This document shows, piece by piece, positions 8,509 through 17,328 of a DNA stretch of 41,332 nt. The DNA comes from an uncultured Actinomycetes bacterium (GTDB taxonomy: Bacteria > Actinomycetota > Acidimicrobiia > Acidimicrobiales > RAAP-2). The position numbers and the translations under genes are program-made. The notes under the pieces were generated by a model. It ran no database searches and was not told where the DNA came from. It worked only from the letters and a program-made list of their open reading frames with translations. The stretch covers positions 1-41,332 of the forward strand of contig CAIKCI010000036.1 in NCBI GenBank assembly GCA_903825895.1, given 5' to 3'. The first letter of the stretch is position 1, and each line of letters begins with the position of its first letter.

Positions 8509-9397
8509 AGTGCACCCTTCGCTCTAAGAACCGCAGTTGCAAGAGTGTAAAAACCATAATGATCACGAACAGAGCGATACTTAAGACGGCGGCTTGACCA
8601 GGATCGGGGTTCGTTCCGCCTACAGATTGGTAGATGTAGTACAGCAACACGTTCACGTGGAACTGCTGAGCATTGGCTTGACCGATCAAGATGTCAATCT
8701 GCCCGAACGATTGGAATGCATAGATCGTGCCAACCACGACACCAAAGAAAATTGTTGGTGAAAGCATCGGGACGGTAACCCTCCAAAAGACGGTCCAGGC
8801 TCCTGCCCCGTCGACGCGAGCGGCCTCGAGCACATCATCGGGGAGTGCCTGAAGTCCTGCCAACATGACGATGAACGACAGACCGAGGAACTGCCAAATA
8901 GCGATGGCGGCCACAGCGGGCAGTGCCCAGGTTGGACTTTGCAGGAGAGGAGGGTTGGGATTGATCCCCAGCCAAGGCAAGAGGCCGACGATGGGATTCA
9001 TGAGCGTTCCAAAAATAATGGCACCCACCGCCACCGACGTCACCACTGTTGAGGAAAAGATAATACGAAAAATTCCGATACCTTTAATGGTCTTATTTGC
9101 TGCAACTGCCAACGCAAGACCAAGAAGAAGACCGAGGGGAACCACCATCACTACAAAGAGAAACGTTGACGTGAGTGACTGGAGAAACGCAGACGACGAG
9201 AGTATTGAGGTTGCCTGTGAGAGGCCCACATATTTCGACGGCAGGCCCGGATAAGGCGCTGTTTGATAGAGGGCCGTTTTGAAGTTCTCGAGAAATGGAT
9301 AAAAGGTAAAAATGGCGAAGAGAATGATCGCGGGGAGTAAGAAGAGTGCGGCGAGGCCCCAACTTCTTCTTCGTGCGACCGGCGTGAGCAGGGTCAC
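8495..9397 (-). CDS. Carbohydrate ABC transporter permease, MalF/UgpA type
   Basis: This 300-residue permease begins with a strong membrane helix (GLAALFLLPAIILFAIFTFY) and a periplasmic loop typical of UgpA/LacF proteins. It ends with IALFVIIMVFTLLQLRFLERR. The EAA loop is EAARVDGAGAWTVFWRVTVPM. It pairs with the downstream MalG-type permease. The GTG start overlaps the TGA of the ATPase gene in a GTGA, so the two are read as one unit. Confidence 0.9.
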   Translation of the reverse strand: MTLLTPVARRRSWGLAALFLLPAIILFAIFTFYPFLENFKTALYQTAPYPGLPSKYVGLSQATSILSSSAFLQSLTSTFLFVVMVVPLGLLLGLALAVAANKTIKGIGIFRIIFSSTVVTSVAVGAIIFGTLMNPIVGLLPWLGINPNPPLLQSPTWALPAVAAIAIWQFLGLSFIVMLAGLQALPDDVLEAARVDGAGAWTVFWRVTVPMLSPTIFFGVVVGTIYAFQSFGQIDILIGQANAQQFHVNVLLYYIYQSVGGTNPDPGQAAVLSIALFVIIMVFTLLQLRFLERRVHYAGR

Positions 9398-10452
9398 AAC
9401 CGAATCCCGGAAGCGTGATCAAATGCATAAAGGCGGCCACAGGCGTTCATGGAGACGGTCTCGCCCAGCGCGGGGACCGGTCGATCGTTTCCTTGGCGAA
9501 CGGTGATCGTTTGCCCATTAGCTAATGCCAAGAGAACGTGAACTTCGCTACCCAGCCGCTCCACCAAGGTCACGTGGGCGCCAACCCCAGACGGAGTGAT
9601 GGCCAAAGCCTCCGGACGGATACCGAGCGTTACTTGAGCCGGGAGATGAGTCACATCAAGTTGAGAATCGGCCAACGCAAGTGGAACGCCACCCACCCTT
9701 ATCTCTCCATCGGTCACTTCTGCGGTGATCATGTTCATGCCAGGGCTTCCAACAAAATGGGCCACAAAGACATTGCTGGGTTCTTCGTAGAGATCGGTAG
9801 GTGACGCAACTTGTTGAAGAATTCCATTGTTTACGACGGCAATGCGGTGACCCATCGTCATCGCTTCTACCTGGTCGTGGGTCACGTAGAGCGTTGTTGT
9901 GGCGAGTCGCTGTTGCAAGGCAACAACCTCGGCGCGCGTCTGGCTCCGGAGTTTGGCATCGAGGTTGGAAAGTGGTTCGTCCATCAGAAAGACCGCAGGA
10001 TCTCGAACAATTGCTCGCGCAAGCGCAACGCGCTGGCGTTGCCCACCAGAGAGCTGGCCGGGCTTGCGATCGAGGTAGTCCGTAAGGTCAAGAGCGGCAG
10101 CCGATTCGCGTACCTTGGCCTCGCGCTCGGCACGGTCGCTAATCCGCTTGCGTAAGGGGAACTCAATGTTTTTGGCAACACTCAAATGCGGGTAGAGGGC
10201 GTAGCTCTGAAAAACCATTGCGACGTCACGATCTTGTGGTTCGACCATGGTGACATCTCGGTCGCCAATCAAGATTGACCCCTCGCTGACATCTTCCAAG
10301 CCGGCAACCATTCGCAAAGCGGTCGTCTTGCCACAACCCGAGGGTCCTAAGAGAACGAGGAACTCTCCGTCTTCGACGACAAGATCCAAGCCGTCAAGCG
10401 CAAGGACCTCTCCGAAGCGTTTCGAGACTGCCTGAAAACTTACTGATGCCAT
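9394..10452 (-). CDS. Sugar ABC transporter ATPase (UgpC/MsmK family)
   Basis: This 352-residue ATPase of the CUT1 class has Walker [10 protein letters not shown] (about residues 35-43) and a Q-loop in [10 protein letters not shown]. The signature [14 protein letters not shown], Walker [14 protein letters not shown] and the switch histidine in [12 protein letters not shown] follow. A C-terminal MalK-type regulatory (TOBE/OB) region makes up the last third. It powers the two permeases downstream, and members of this family are sometimes shared between sugar systems. A good Shine-Dalgarno sequence (GGAGGG) precedes the ATG. About 100 bases separate it from the alpha-mannosidase stop codon. Confidence 0.92.
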   Translation of the reverse strand: MASVSFQAVSKRFGEVLALDGLDLVVEDGEFLVLLGPSGCGKTTALRMVAGLEDVSEGSILIGDRDVTMVEPQDRDVAMVFQSYALYPHLSVAKNIEFPLRKRISDRAEREAKVRESAAALDLTDYLDRKPGQLSGGQRQRVALARAIVRDPAVFLMDEPLSNLDAKLRSQTRAEVVALQQRLATTTLYVTHDQVEAMTMGHRIAVVNNGILQQVASPTDLYEEPSNVFVAHFVGSPGMNMITAEVTDGEIRVGGVPLALADSQLDVTHLPAQVTLGIRPEALAITPSGVGAHVTLVERLGSEVHVLLALANGQTITVRQGNDRPVPALGETVSMNACGRLYAFDHASGIRL

Positions 10453-10549
10453 GGTTCCCTCCGTCTTGCGCCCGAGTGTACTGCCAGCAATGAACTCGCG
10501 GGTGCGCCGAGATCATCGTTGCCATTTTGGAATATCAGAGGGCGAACTT

Positions 10550-13210
10550 TTAGCCTTGCTCAGAGATCCGCAGTGTAGCGAAGGCGAAAGGTCCGAGGTT
10601 GATCTCGTCCTCAAAAGGCTGCAAAACGTCACCGCGCAGGTCAATCAGCGAGCCAGTACGTCCTGGGAGACGTACCGTCGCGGGCGTTGCCTGGGGATTG
10701 AAGACCCGCACTTCGAGTGCACCCTTGACTCGCTGCAGGCTCGAGACTTGAGCGCCAGTAATTTCGAATGCTGAACCCTTGAATGAGCGATCACCCCCAC
10801 CGAGCGTGGGAATAGTTTCTAAGGGAAGCAATACAGCATCTGCCATTGCATAAGGATCAAGAGCGCTTGTGGAAAGTCCATAGTGGGCAACAATCTGTTT
10901 CCCCAACATCTGAAGTCCCTCAACGGGCGTGAGTGGACCTGCGGGGAAGGGACGATACGTCATCCCAAGTCGAGAGAGCATCCCGGTTGAGCGCAACAAG
11001 GTGAGCGCCAATGTCGACGCCGCACCGTTTGCAACGTCAATCAATTCATATTCATTGAGTCCATCGTGAACCACGGTCAGCCCGCCTGCTCGCACAAAGC
11101 GCCGTGACGGAAAGGTGGGCAGTCCAAATTCATCTGGGCGGCCTTCGGTCTCGAGGCCACGACCCACAATGGCAAAAGCACACTCCGCTTCAGAGCCTTG
11201 AGCGGGAGAGGGGAGTGGGAGATGGACGCGTAGTCGGTGATCTCGTGAAGGGTTGACGAATGTGGTCACCACGTCGACGATTTCCTCATCGGCAACCACT
11301 GAGACGGTCGTGGTCACTTCAACAGTGCGCTCACCTTGTCGCCGTTGTGAACCGCCGTCAACATATTCGGGCCAGGAATAGGTCGCAATAATCTCTGCAC
11401 TCGAGCGAACCGGCCCTGATTCACTGATGCGAACGGTTACCTGAGCGGGCGTGTCTATCGTCGAATCATTCGACGGGGGCGAGTAGTTATAACTGTCGCC
11501 AAGATCGCCCACGTCGACCAAACGGTTAAATCCAGCAAGCCCATTGAGGGAAAAGGTTCCATCGCTCGGTGAGATACACACCGTGACGAGATCGTTGGCA
11601 AGGGTGATGGTGCCCGCATCTTCTGTGGCTCGTGCAGGATGCACGAGGGGTGCCGGTTCGAAGACTCGCCATCCAAAGCCGGGGACATCGCCGCTGCGAG
11701 CTAACACCCGTCGGATCCTGGGTTGATCGAGAGCAACGTGGATCATCGCATCGGGCCGAGCACCGATACGAGTGTAGATATCTTGTTTGATTTCATTGAC
11801 GTTGATACCCTTACGCTCATCGGGGCCAATGGTGATCGTCAGGTGAAGCCCGTCTTCGAGATCTTCTACGTTGACATGGTGGACCCATGCATCGTTGTCG
11901 ATTTTCGGCCCCTGGAGCATCGCCAGGACTGTCTTGACGGTATTGGCATCAAGGACCAAAGCGCCAGGAAGATTCGAGCGCTCTGAGAGCACCTGGACTG
12001 CCGCATCATTGAGCGTGTCACCGGTCACGACGAGCTCGACCAGGCCCGAGCGAGTCCGCGCTGAAGTGTTGACAATGACCGTCCCGGGATCGCGCATCGA
12101 ACGAGCGAGGGTATCAAGAGCTCGACGGACAACACCGGTGCCGATCTGGCGCGCTTCGCTGTAGCGGTGCAAGACGGCATCGACGACCTCATCGACCGAG
12201 CATGCACAGATTGAGTCATGTGCGGCGTTTCGAATCATCTCCTTCCACGCCACGTCCAATAAGGCAGTTGGGTAGAGATCCGGCGCCAGGAATAAAGCAG
12301 CCAATGGTTCGGCGCGTTGCTCAAGCGTCCGCTGGGCGATTGCCACGGAGCGCTTGACGTCGACGCGATTTGACGTGACACCCATCAAGACGTTGGAGCG
12401 GAAACCACTTCGGAGCTCGCCCTGCCATGTCGTGAGTCCTTCACGCGGCGCTCGGGCAAGGTGCTCAGATAACGACGAGATCTCAAAGACCAAGTCGTCT
12501 TGTAGGGCGTTAGCTTCAGCGACGATGCGACCCAACCATGGCTGGGGATGAAGGTGGTCTGATCCATTCATGTACAACATGTCATCGATGAGGAATGACT
12601 CGGTCTCTTCGATGTGATCGTGGACGCGACGCAAAAAAGCAGAAGTGTCGTCGGGAAGTGATGCTCCATTGCCGTAACCAACGGGAAGATATTCAGCTCG
12701 GACCGTCGACCCATCAGGCGCTTGCCAGAAGAAACCGGTCTGGGTGATCTGCGATGGGACTCCTCGCCACAGCACCGTGTCACTGAATCCTGCTTGGGCC
12801 AGGATCTGCGGCATTTGGGCGATGTGGCCGAACATGTCGGGAAGGTATCCCACGTCCATCACGCCACCAAAGGATGCCCCTTTTTCAATGCCAAGTTGGA
12901 GATCTCGGATGATGGTCTCACCTGAGACTAAAAATTCATCCATCAAGATGTACCACGGCCCCATGGACAAGCGTCCCGTCGACGCAAAGTGCCGCAGGCG
13001 TTCTTCTTGTTCGGGGCGAATTTCTAAGTAGTCGTCGACGACGGCCATCTGGCCATCAAGCATGAACTTTGTGTAAGTGGGGTCATGCTCTAAGAGGTAA
13101 AGGAGTCCATCGAGCATTTCAACCAAGTTCATCCGAAAGGTTTGGAACGGTTCATACCACTCTCGGTCCCAGTGAGTGTGGGGGACAATAGAAATTCTCC
13201 GTGGGGTCAT
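10550..13210 (-). CDS. Alpha-mannosidase, glycoside hydrolase family 38 (MngB-like)
   Basis: This enzyme of about 886 residues hydrolyses alpha-mannosides by the retaining, zinc-dependent GH38 mechanism. The N-terminal metal motif PHTHWDREWY supplies H13 and D15. The nucleophile is D125 in GYLPDMFGH, and the last metal ligand is the histidine of NAAHDSICACS. The N-terminal region resembles mannosylglycerate hydrolase MngB more than lysosomal-type enzymes. There is no signal peptide, so it acts in the cytoplasm on imported substrate. It lies between an Opp/Dpp-type importer and a CUT1 importer on the same strand. A GTG start at 13309 would overlap dppC by 47 bp; the ATG at 13210, directly before the first conserved motif, is preferred, although its Shine-Dalgarno sequence is weak. 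Confidence 0.9.
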   Translation of the reverse strand: MTPRRISIVPHTHWDREWYEPFQTFRMNLVEMLDGLLYLLEHDPTYTKFMLDGQMAVVDDYLEIRPEQEERLRHFASTGRLSMGPWYILMDEFLVSGETIIRDLQLGIEKGASFGGVMDVGYLPDMFGHIAQMPQILAQAGFSDTVLWRGVPSQITQTGFFWQAPDGSTVRAEYLPVGYGNGASLPDDTSAFLRRVHDHIEETESFLIDDMLYMNGSDHLHPQPWLGRIVAEANALQDDLVFEISSLSEHLARAPREGLTTWQGELRSGFRSNVLMGVTSNRVDVKRSVAIAQRTLEQRAEPLAALFLAPDLYPTALLDVAWKEMIRNAAHDSICACSVDEVVDAVLHRYSEARQIGTGVVRRALDTLARSMRDPGTVIVNTSARTRSGLVELVVTGDTLNDAAVQVLSERSNLPGALVLDANTVKTVLAMLQGPKIDNDAWVHHVNVEDLEDGLHLTITIGPDERKGINVNEIKQDIYTRIGARPDAMIHVALDQPRIRRVLARSGDVPGFGWRVFEPAPLVHPARATEDAGTITLANDLVTVCISPSDGTFSLNGLAGFNRLVDVGDLGDSYNYSPPSNDSTIDTPAQVTVRISESGPVRSSAEIIATYSWPEYVDGGSQRRQGERTVEVTTTVSVVADEEIVDVVTTFVNPSRDHRLRVHLPLPSPAQGSEAECAFAIVGRGLETEGRPDEFGLPTFPSRRFVRAGGLTVVHDGLNEYELIDVANGAASTLALTLLRSTGMLSRLGMTYRPFPAGPLTPVEGLQMLGKQIVAHYGLSTSALDPYAMADAVLLPLETIPTLGGGDRSFKGSAFEITGAQVSSLQRVKGALEVRVFNPQATPATVRLPGRTGSLIDLRGDVLQPFEDEINLGPFAFATLRISEQG

Positions 13211-13262
13211 GGTGACAGGATAATGCCGATCGCCCCAGCGTCGCTCTTGTAATGAGAGAGCC

Positions 13263-14216
13263 CTAGCGACGCTGAAGGCGAACTTCGAGTGCGTCCCGCA
13301 AGGCGTCACCCACGTAGTTCAAAGCCACCACGGTAAAGACAATGCAGAAGCCAACGGGGTAGATCTCCCACCAATAGCCGTTCGCCGCATAATTCACGCC
13401 GTTGGACAACATGGTTCCCCAGTCAGTCTGGGGAGCAGGGACACCGAGGCCCAAGAATCCCAAGGCGGCAAGATAAAGGATGGAGTCAGCGACACAGAAC
13501 GTGGCAAAGACGACGATGGTGCCCACGGAGTTCGGGATGATGTGGCGGCCGATGATGCGCCGCCTCGACCCTCCCATCACGCGCACCGCTTGAACATATT
13601 CGCGGGTGCGCAGGCTCAAGGTCTCGGAGCGGATGAGGCGAGCGGGAACGAGCCATGACACGGCGGCGATCACAACAATCAGGAGCGGCGCCGTGGGGCG
13701 ATAGATGGTGACGAGTGCGATGAGGAGAAAGAGCACCGGGATTGAGAGGCCCATGTCTACGAAACGCATGAGGAGCGCATCGAGCCAGCCGCCGAAAAAG
13801 CCCGAGAGCGCTCCGTAGCCAACCCCCACAACGGTTGCCACGATGGCAGCGAAAAAGCCGACAATCAATGAGATCTGGCCTCCGAACATGAGCCGCCCCA
13901 CGATGTCGAAGCCGGTCTCATCGGTCCCCAGCCAATGAGAAGCGCTCGGGTGCGCGTTCTGGGTCGAATTCAGGAGGGCCTCTTGAGCGTTGGTCTGATT
14001 CGTGACATAAAGGTGTGGGCCAAGGAAACAGAAGAGCAGCATGAAGATTAAGAAGAAAAACGACACGATTGCCAGCTTGTTTTCACTGAACACCCGAATC
14101 ATGTTCCGGAAAAACCCGCCGTCGCTTACCGCTTCACCACCTTCGATCAGTGTGTCGAGATCTTCGTCGGACAGCGGTTGGGGAAGCGGCGTCGCGCCTC
14201 CTGGGTCAAGGGTCAT
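13263..14216 (-). CDS. Dipeptide/oligopeptide-type ABC transporter permease (DppC/OppC)
   Basis: This 317-residue permease has a cytoplasmic N-terminal extension (first 45 residues), a first helix LAIVSFFFLIFMLLFCFLG, the periplasmic LGTDETGFDIVGRLMFGGQISL and the conserved loop VRVMGGSRRRIIGRHIIPN. These features define the DppC/OppC branch. Its start overlaps the stop of the dppB gene by one base (TGATG). The alpha-mannosidase follows after about 50 bases. No ATPase is encoded in this operon; the fused DppD-DppF protein at 4108-6162 is the likely partner. Confidence 0.9.
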   Translation of the reverse strand: MTLDPGGATPLPQPLSDEDLDTLIEGGEAVSDGGFFRNMIRVFSENKLAIVSFFFLIFMLLFCFLGPHLYVTNQTNAQEALLNSTQNAHPSASHWLGTDETGFDIVGRLMFGGQISLIVGFFAAIVATVVGVGYGALSGFFGGWLDALLMRFVDMGLSIPVLFLLIALVTIYRPTAPLLIVVIAAVSWLVPARLIRSETLSLRTREYVQAVRVMGGSRRRIIGRHIIPNSVGTIVVFATFCVADSILYLAALGFLGLGVPAPQTDWGTMLSNGVNYAANGYWWEIYPVGFCIVFTVVALNYVGDALRDALEVRLQRR

Positions 14217-15172
14217 CAGTTGTCTCCACTCAATCGGATGCGAGGATCGGCAGCGGCATAGAGGACGTCAGCGAACAGCGAGCCTAAGACGGTGGCGACG
14301 GTAGCGACCAAGGTGGTCCCCAAGATGAGGGGGATATCGTCGTTGCTCGCTGCTTGAACGGTTAAGAGACCCATTCCGGGATAGTTAAAAATGTCTTCAA
14401 CAATCAATGCGCCACCAACGATTGCCGGAAGGGTCAGACCGATCAAGGTCAGAATCGGCAAGAGGGCGTTTCGCAGCGCGTGTCCATAGAGCACTCGGCG
14501 GGGACTACCGCCTTTGGCTTTGGCGGTTCTGATGTAGTCCTCGGTCAAGGTATCGAGGACGCTCGAGCGCATAAAACGAGAGAACCCCGCGATCGTGAGC
14601 GCGGCCAAGGTGAAGACCGGAAGCACAAAGGCTCTCGGATCGCTGAACAACGCCCACGCGGAAGCGGTGGACGGAGGTTGTGATGGGAACCAGTTCAGGT
14701 TGAACGAGAAGAAGAGAATCAACAGTTCGCCGAGTAAAAAAGCCGGGAATGCATAAAGAATGAATGACGTTGCCGTCACGGTGTAGTCATAGACGCTATT
14801 TCTTCGCACGGCCTGTGACATGCCGAGCGGAATAGCAATGAAGAGCGCCAATATCGTTGAGACGCTAAGAAGGACCAATGTTTTTGGCAGTCGCTGGGCG
14901 ATGAGTGACGTGACCGACTGGTTGTTCTTGTAGGAGTAGCCGAGGTTTCCTTTCAGGAGGCCTAAGAGATAGTGCCAATACTGAACCCACAGCGGCTGGT
15001 TGTAGCCGTTAATAATGTTGAAGTTTGAGATTTGTGATGGCGTGGCTCTCGGGCCTAATGCGGCTCGTGCTTGTCCTCCCGGGATCAACTGACTGAGAAT
15101 GAACACGATGAACGTGACGCCAAGAATGACGATAATTGCTTGTCCGAATCGTCGGATGAGGTAGCCAAACAT
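14216..15172 (-). CDS. Dipeptide/oligopeptide-type ABC transporter permease (DppB/OppB)
   Basis: This 318-residue permease starts with MFGYLIRRFGQAIIVILGVTFIVFILSQLIPG written across the classic DppB first helix. It carries LTEDYIRTAKAKGGSPRRVLYGHALRNALLPILT, the cytoplasmic loop that contacts the ATPase, and the C-terminal VEDIFNYPGMG motif. It forms the channel with DppC. It is separated from the binding-protein gene upstream by about 120 bases containing a strong hairpin. Its Shine-Dalgarno sequence is weak, which would fit lower expression than the binding protein. Confidence 0.9.
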   Translation of the reverse strand: MFGYLIRRFGQAIIVILGVTFIVFILSQLIPGGQARAALGPRATPSQISNFNIINGYNQPLWVQYWHYLLGLLKGNLGYSYKNNQSVTSLIAQRLPKTLVLLSVSTILALFIAIPLGMSQAVRRNSVYDYTVTATSFILYAFPAFLLGELLILFFSFNLNWFPSQPPSTASAWALFSDPRAFVLPVFTLAALTIAGFSRFMRSSVLDTLTEDYIRTAKAKGGSPRRVLYGHALRNALLPILTLIGLTLPAIVGGALIVEDIFNYPGMGLLTVQAASNDDIPLILGTTLVATVATVLGSLFADVLYAAADPRIRLSGDN

Positions 15173-15223
15173 CTGGTTCTCACTCTATCTTTTGATCTCG
15201 TTGAGGCGCACCGTACTTGAGCG

Positions 15224-15261
15224 CACAACACCCCCGGCCCAAACGAGCCGAGGGTGTTGTG
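15224..15261 (-). other. Intercistronic hairpin between the binding-protein gene and dppB
   Basis: CACAACACCC (15224-15233) pairs with GGGTGTTGTG (15252-15261). The stem continues inward as CGGC/GCCG past one mismatched position. No T-run follows, so it is more likely a 3'-end stabiliser or partial terminator for the binding-protein message than a full stop. Confidence 0.65.
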
Positions 15262-15293
15262 GACGTTTTCAAAATTGAGATCTGGTCGCTGGT

Positions 15294-17180
15294 CTAGAAG
15301 CGCCAGTTCTCTGGGTTGAGTTGTTGCAGGGTGCTCAGTGGCGTTGCGCCCTTGAGACCCTTCTTGATTTCTCCGATAGCAACAGGGTTGGGCTGGAAGA
15401 CCACCGGCAAGTTCTTCGCCAAATAGTTCTCATACGTGGTCAAGCTCGTGTTGGTGGTATTCGTTGCCGTGATATTGGCGTCGTTGGTTGCGCTTGAGTA
15501 ACTCCCCGAGTTTGATCCTGCTCCTGTTTGGAAGATGGCTTCACCGGTTGGGTAGTAGTCAGGCGCAAAGATCCACCCAGCTCCCCAGTTTGCCAACTCC
15601 CAGGTGCACGATGCTCCCGAGCAAGGAACGGCGTTTCCGAGAACCGTATTAAACGATGCTTGGCTCAAGGTGATGTTGATTCCTGCCTGAGCCCATGAGG
15701 ACTTCTCGGCATTCATCAACTGGGTGATCTGGGTTGAACCGCTTGCGTACTGCAAGTTGAATGCCAACTTGGCTCCGGAAGCGATTCCCTTTCCACACTG
15801 GTTTGCGCCAGATCCTGGATTCGTACAGGTCGACGTCCCGCCAGCCTTTATCGTCCAGCCATGACTCTTCAAGAGATTGATGGCTTTGGACGAGCTGTAA
15901 GGATAAGGGTTGTTCTCTTCGTAGACCGAAGCAAAACTGTTCTGCGGTTTTACTGGAACAGGTCCGTAGGTCGGCACCCCGTAGCCCTTGTTGATCTTCT
16001 TGATGTACAAGCTCTGGTCTACCAAGATTTGGAATGCTTGGCGGAAGTAGAGCTGGCTAAAGATCGCCCCAGCGTTTCCTCCATCACCCGTTGACTGGAA
16101 GTTGTACGGGAAGTAGTTAATTGACCACGATGGGGCAACTTTCAAGTTGTAGTTATTACTCAGGCGTGAGTTATTGGCCCCCGGTGCCGAGAGAGACCCA
16201 CTTGAGGTGATGTCCTGCGTGGGCAAGTACCCAGCATCAATGCTTCCTGAAACAAGTGCGTTGAATTCAGCACTGTCGGTGGTGAAGGGGATCTCCTTGA
16301 ACACGCTGTTCTTGAGCGGCTTCACTGGTCCCGAGTAGGAGGGGTTTGGGGCCATGGTGATGTTGCCAGAAGCGTCAAATTTGGTCAAGTGATAGGGACC
16401 GTCAACGGTTTGCCATAGTGGGTTCGTTGCATAGGTGCTCAGCGAGTTGTTCGTAGCATCCGGGTTTGAAGGGTTGTAGCCCGACTGGTTCGAAAGGTAC
16501 GTGTAGACCGCAGCACACTGGGTGTCAGACGTACCAAACGCTGCTGCCGAACATCCACCAGAACCCGCAGCAGCCCCGGTGGTGGAGATGTCCCAAGCGG
16601 TAGGCATCGGGGTGATTTGTGCGAGTTCGTTATAGGTGAACCAGTACGGGTTGACCGCAGCAGTCAGCGTGAAGGTCAACTGAGTCGGTGAATTCACCGT
16701 GATGCTCTTGACGTCGTCGGGGAGGGCACCGGCTGAGTAGTCAGCCCAATTCGACTTCTCGGCGTGGAGCATGTTCATCCAGAACATGACGTTCTGCGCA
16801 CTCACGGTCGTACCGTTCGACCAGTTGTAATTCTTCAAGTTCACGACAACAGTCGTGTTTCCATTCGAGTACACCGGTGCTCGACCAAGAGAAAGGCCGA
16901 GGTTCAAGGTCGGGGATTCTCCATTACCGAACCAGTACAGCGGTCGGTACATGAGAAATTGAAACGTGTTGATGTTCGACACGCTGAAGAACTGCAGTCC
17001 CATAAACGGGAAGATGAAGTTCGGTGGGGTTTGTGGCGCTTCGGCCCACGTAAAGGTGGTCGTGGCGGAACTTGCAGCTCCGGCACTCGCCGTGATGCTC
17101 GGAAGCGTGGTGATGAGTCCCGTAGTCAGTGCTCCGACCATAACGCCGGCTGCTAGGAAACGTCGGAAGTGACCCTTCAT
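15294..17180 (-). CDS. ABC transporter substrate-binding protein, family 5 (DppA/OppA-like)
   Basis: This 628-residue exported binding protein of the SBP_bac_5 family starts with a signal peptide: basic MKGHFRRF, then a hydrophobic core, then SAGAASS. The body is rich in Asn, Ser and Thr and contains Gly/Cys-rich insertions. Family landmarks include FLMYRPLYWFGNG, the YNWSNGTTVSAQNVMFWMNML region, PYHLTKFD, YFRQAFQILVDQ and the C-terminal W-x-A-x-Y-type segment LANWGAGWIFAPDYYPTGE. The ligand may be a peptide or, given the adjacent alpha-mannosidase, an oligosaccharide. AAAGGAGC lies five bases before the ATG, a strong ribosome site. The promoter region upstream carries paired direct repeats. 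Confidence 0.9.
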   Translation of the reverse strand: MKGHFRRFLAAGVMVGALTTGLITTLPSITASAGAASSATTTFTWAEAPQTPPNFIFPFMGLQFFSVSNINTFQFLMYRPLYWFGNGESPTLNLGLSLGRAPVYSNGNTTVVVNLKNYNWSNGTTVSAQNVMFWMNMLHAEKSNWADYSAGALPDDVKSITVNSPTQLTFTLTAAVNPYWFTYNELAQITPMPTAWDISTTGAAAGSGGCSAAAFGTSDTQCAAVYTYLSNQSGYNPSNPDATNNSLSTYATNPLWQTVDGPYHLTKFDASGNITMAPNPSYSGPVKPLKNSVFKEIPFTTDSAEFNALVSGSIDAGYLPTQDITSSGSLSAPGANNSRLSNNYNLKVAPSWSINYFPYNFQSTGDGGNAGAIFSQLYFRQAFQILVDQSLYIKKINKGYGVPTYGPVPVKPQNSFASVYEENNPYPYSSSKAINLLKSHGWTIKAGGTSTCTNPGSGANQCGKGIASGAKLAFNLQYASGSTQITQLMNAEKSSWAQAGINITLSQASFNTVLGNAVPCSGASCTWELANWGAGWIFAPDYYPTGEAIFQTGAGSNSGSYSSATNDANITATNTTNTSLTTYENYLAKNLPVVFQPNPVAIGEIKKGLKGATPLSTLQQLNPENWRF

Positions 17181-17195
17181 AATCTGCTCCTTTTT

Positions 17196-17214
17196 GTTGT
17201 GTGAGAATCACAAC
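17196..17214 (-). promoter_or_regulatory. Hairpin next to the ribosome site of the binding-protein gene
   Basis: GTTGTG (17196-17201) pairs with CACAAC (17209-17214) in the 5' leader, directly upstream of the AAAGGAGC ribosome site (17187-17194). It could protect the 5' end or modulate initiation. Confidence 0.4.
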
Positions 17215-17227
17215 ATCGTCGGTACCA

Positions 17228-17243
17228 ACCCTCCCCCGAGGGT
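17228..17243 (-). promoter_or_regulatory. Small GC-rich hairpin at the predicted 5' end of the dpp message
   Basis: ACCCTC (17228-17233) pairs with GAGGGT (17238-17243) around a four-base loop. If transcription starts about seven bases after the -10 hexamer, this stem sits at the 5' end of the mRNA, a common stabilising arrangement. Confidence 0.4.
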
Positions 17244-17250
17244 GACGCCA

Positions 17251-17283
17251 ACACTAGTCCTGGAAAGTAACTGAGGAGTAACT
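17251..17283 (-). promoter_or_regulatory. Pho-box-like direct repeats and -10 hexamer upstream of the dpp operon
   Basis: On the minus strand AGTTACT occurs twice (17277-17283 and 17266-17272), exactly 11 bp apart with a four-base spacer. Nine bases later comes TAGTGT (17251-17256), a -10-like hexamer. Two 7-bp direct repeats with a 4-bp gap about 10 bp before the -10, in place of a -35 element, is the known layout of sites for PhoB/OmpR-type activators. The repeat sequence is not the E. coli CTGTCAT consensus, so the identity of the regulator is inference. Confidence 0.5.
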
Positions 17284-17328
17284 TTTTTTCGTTTGCCCAA
17301 ACCGCAATAAAATGAGGGGTGTTGAGCG

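Noticed and set aside
13211-13309. Longer N-terminus for the GH38 enzyme from GTG 13309
   Set aside because: It would overlap dppC by 47 bp and add 33 residues unlike the family, before the conserved first motif.
17284-17310. T-rich run with a small GTTTG/CAAAC stem as terminator of the phosphonate operon
   Set aside because: On the minus strand the run is A, not T, and the stem is too short; read-through into the dpp operon remains possible.
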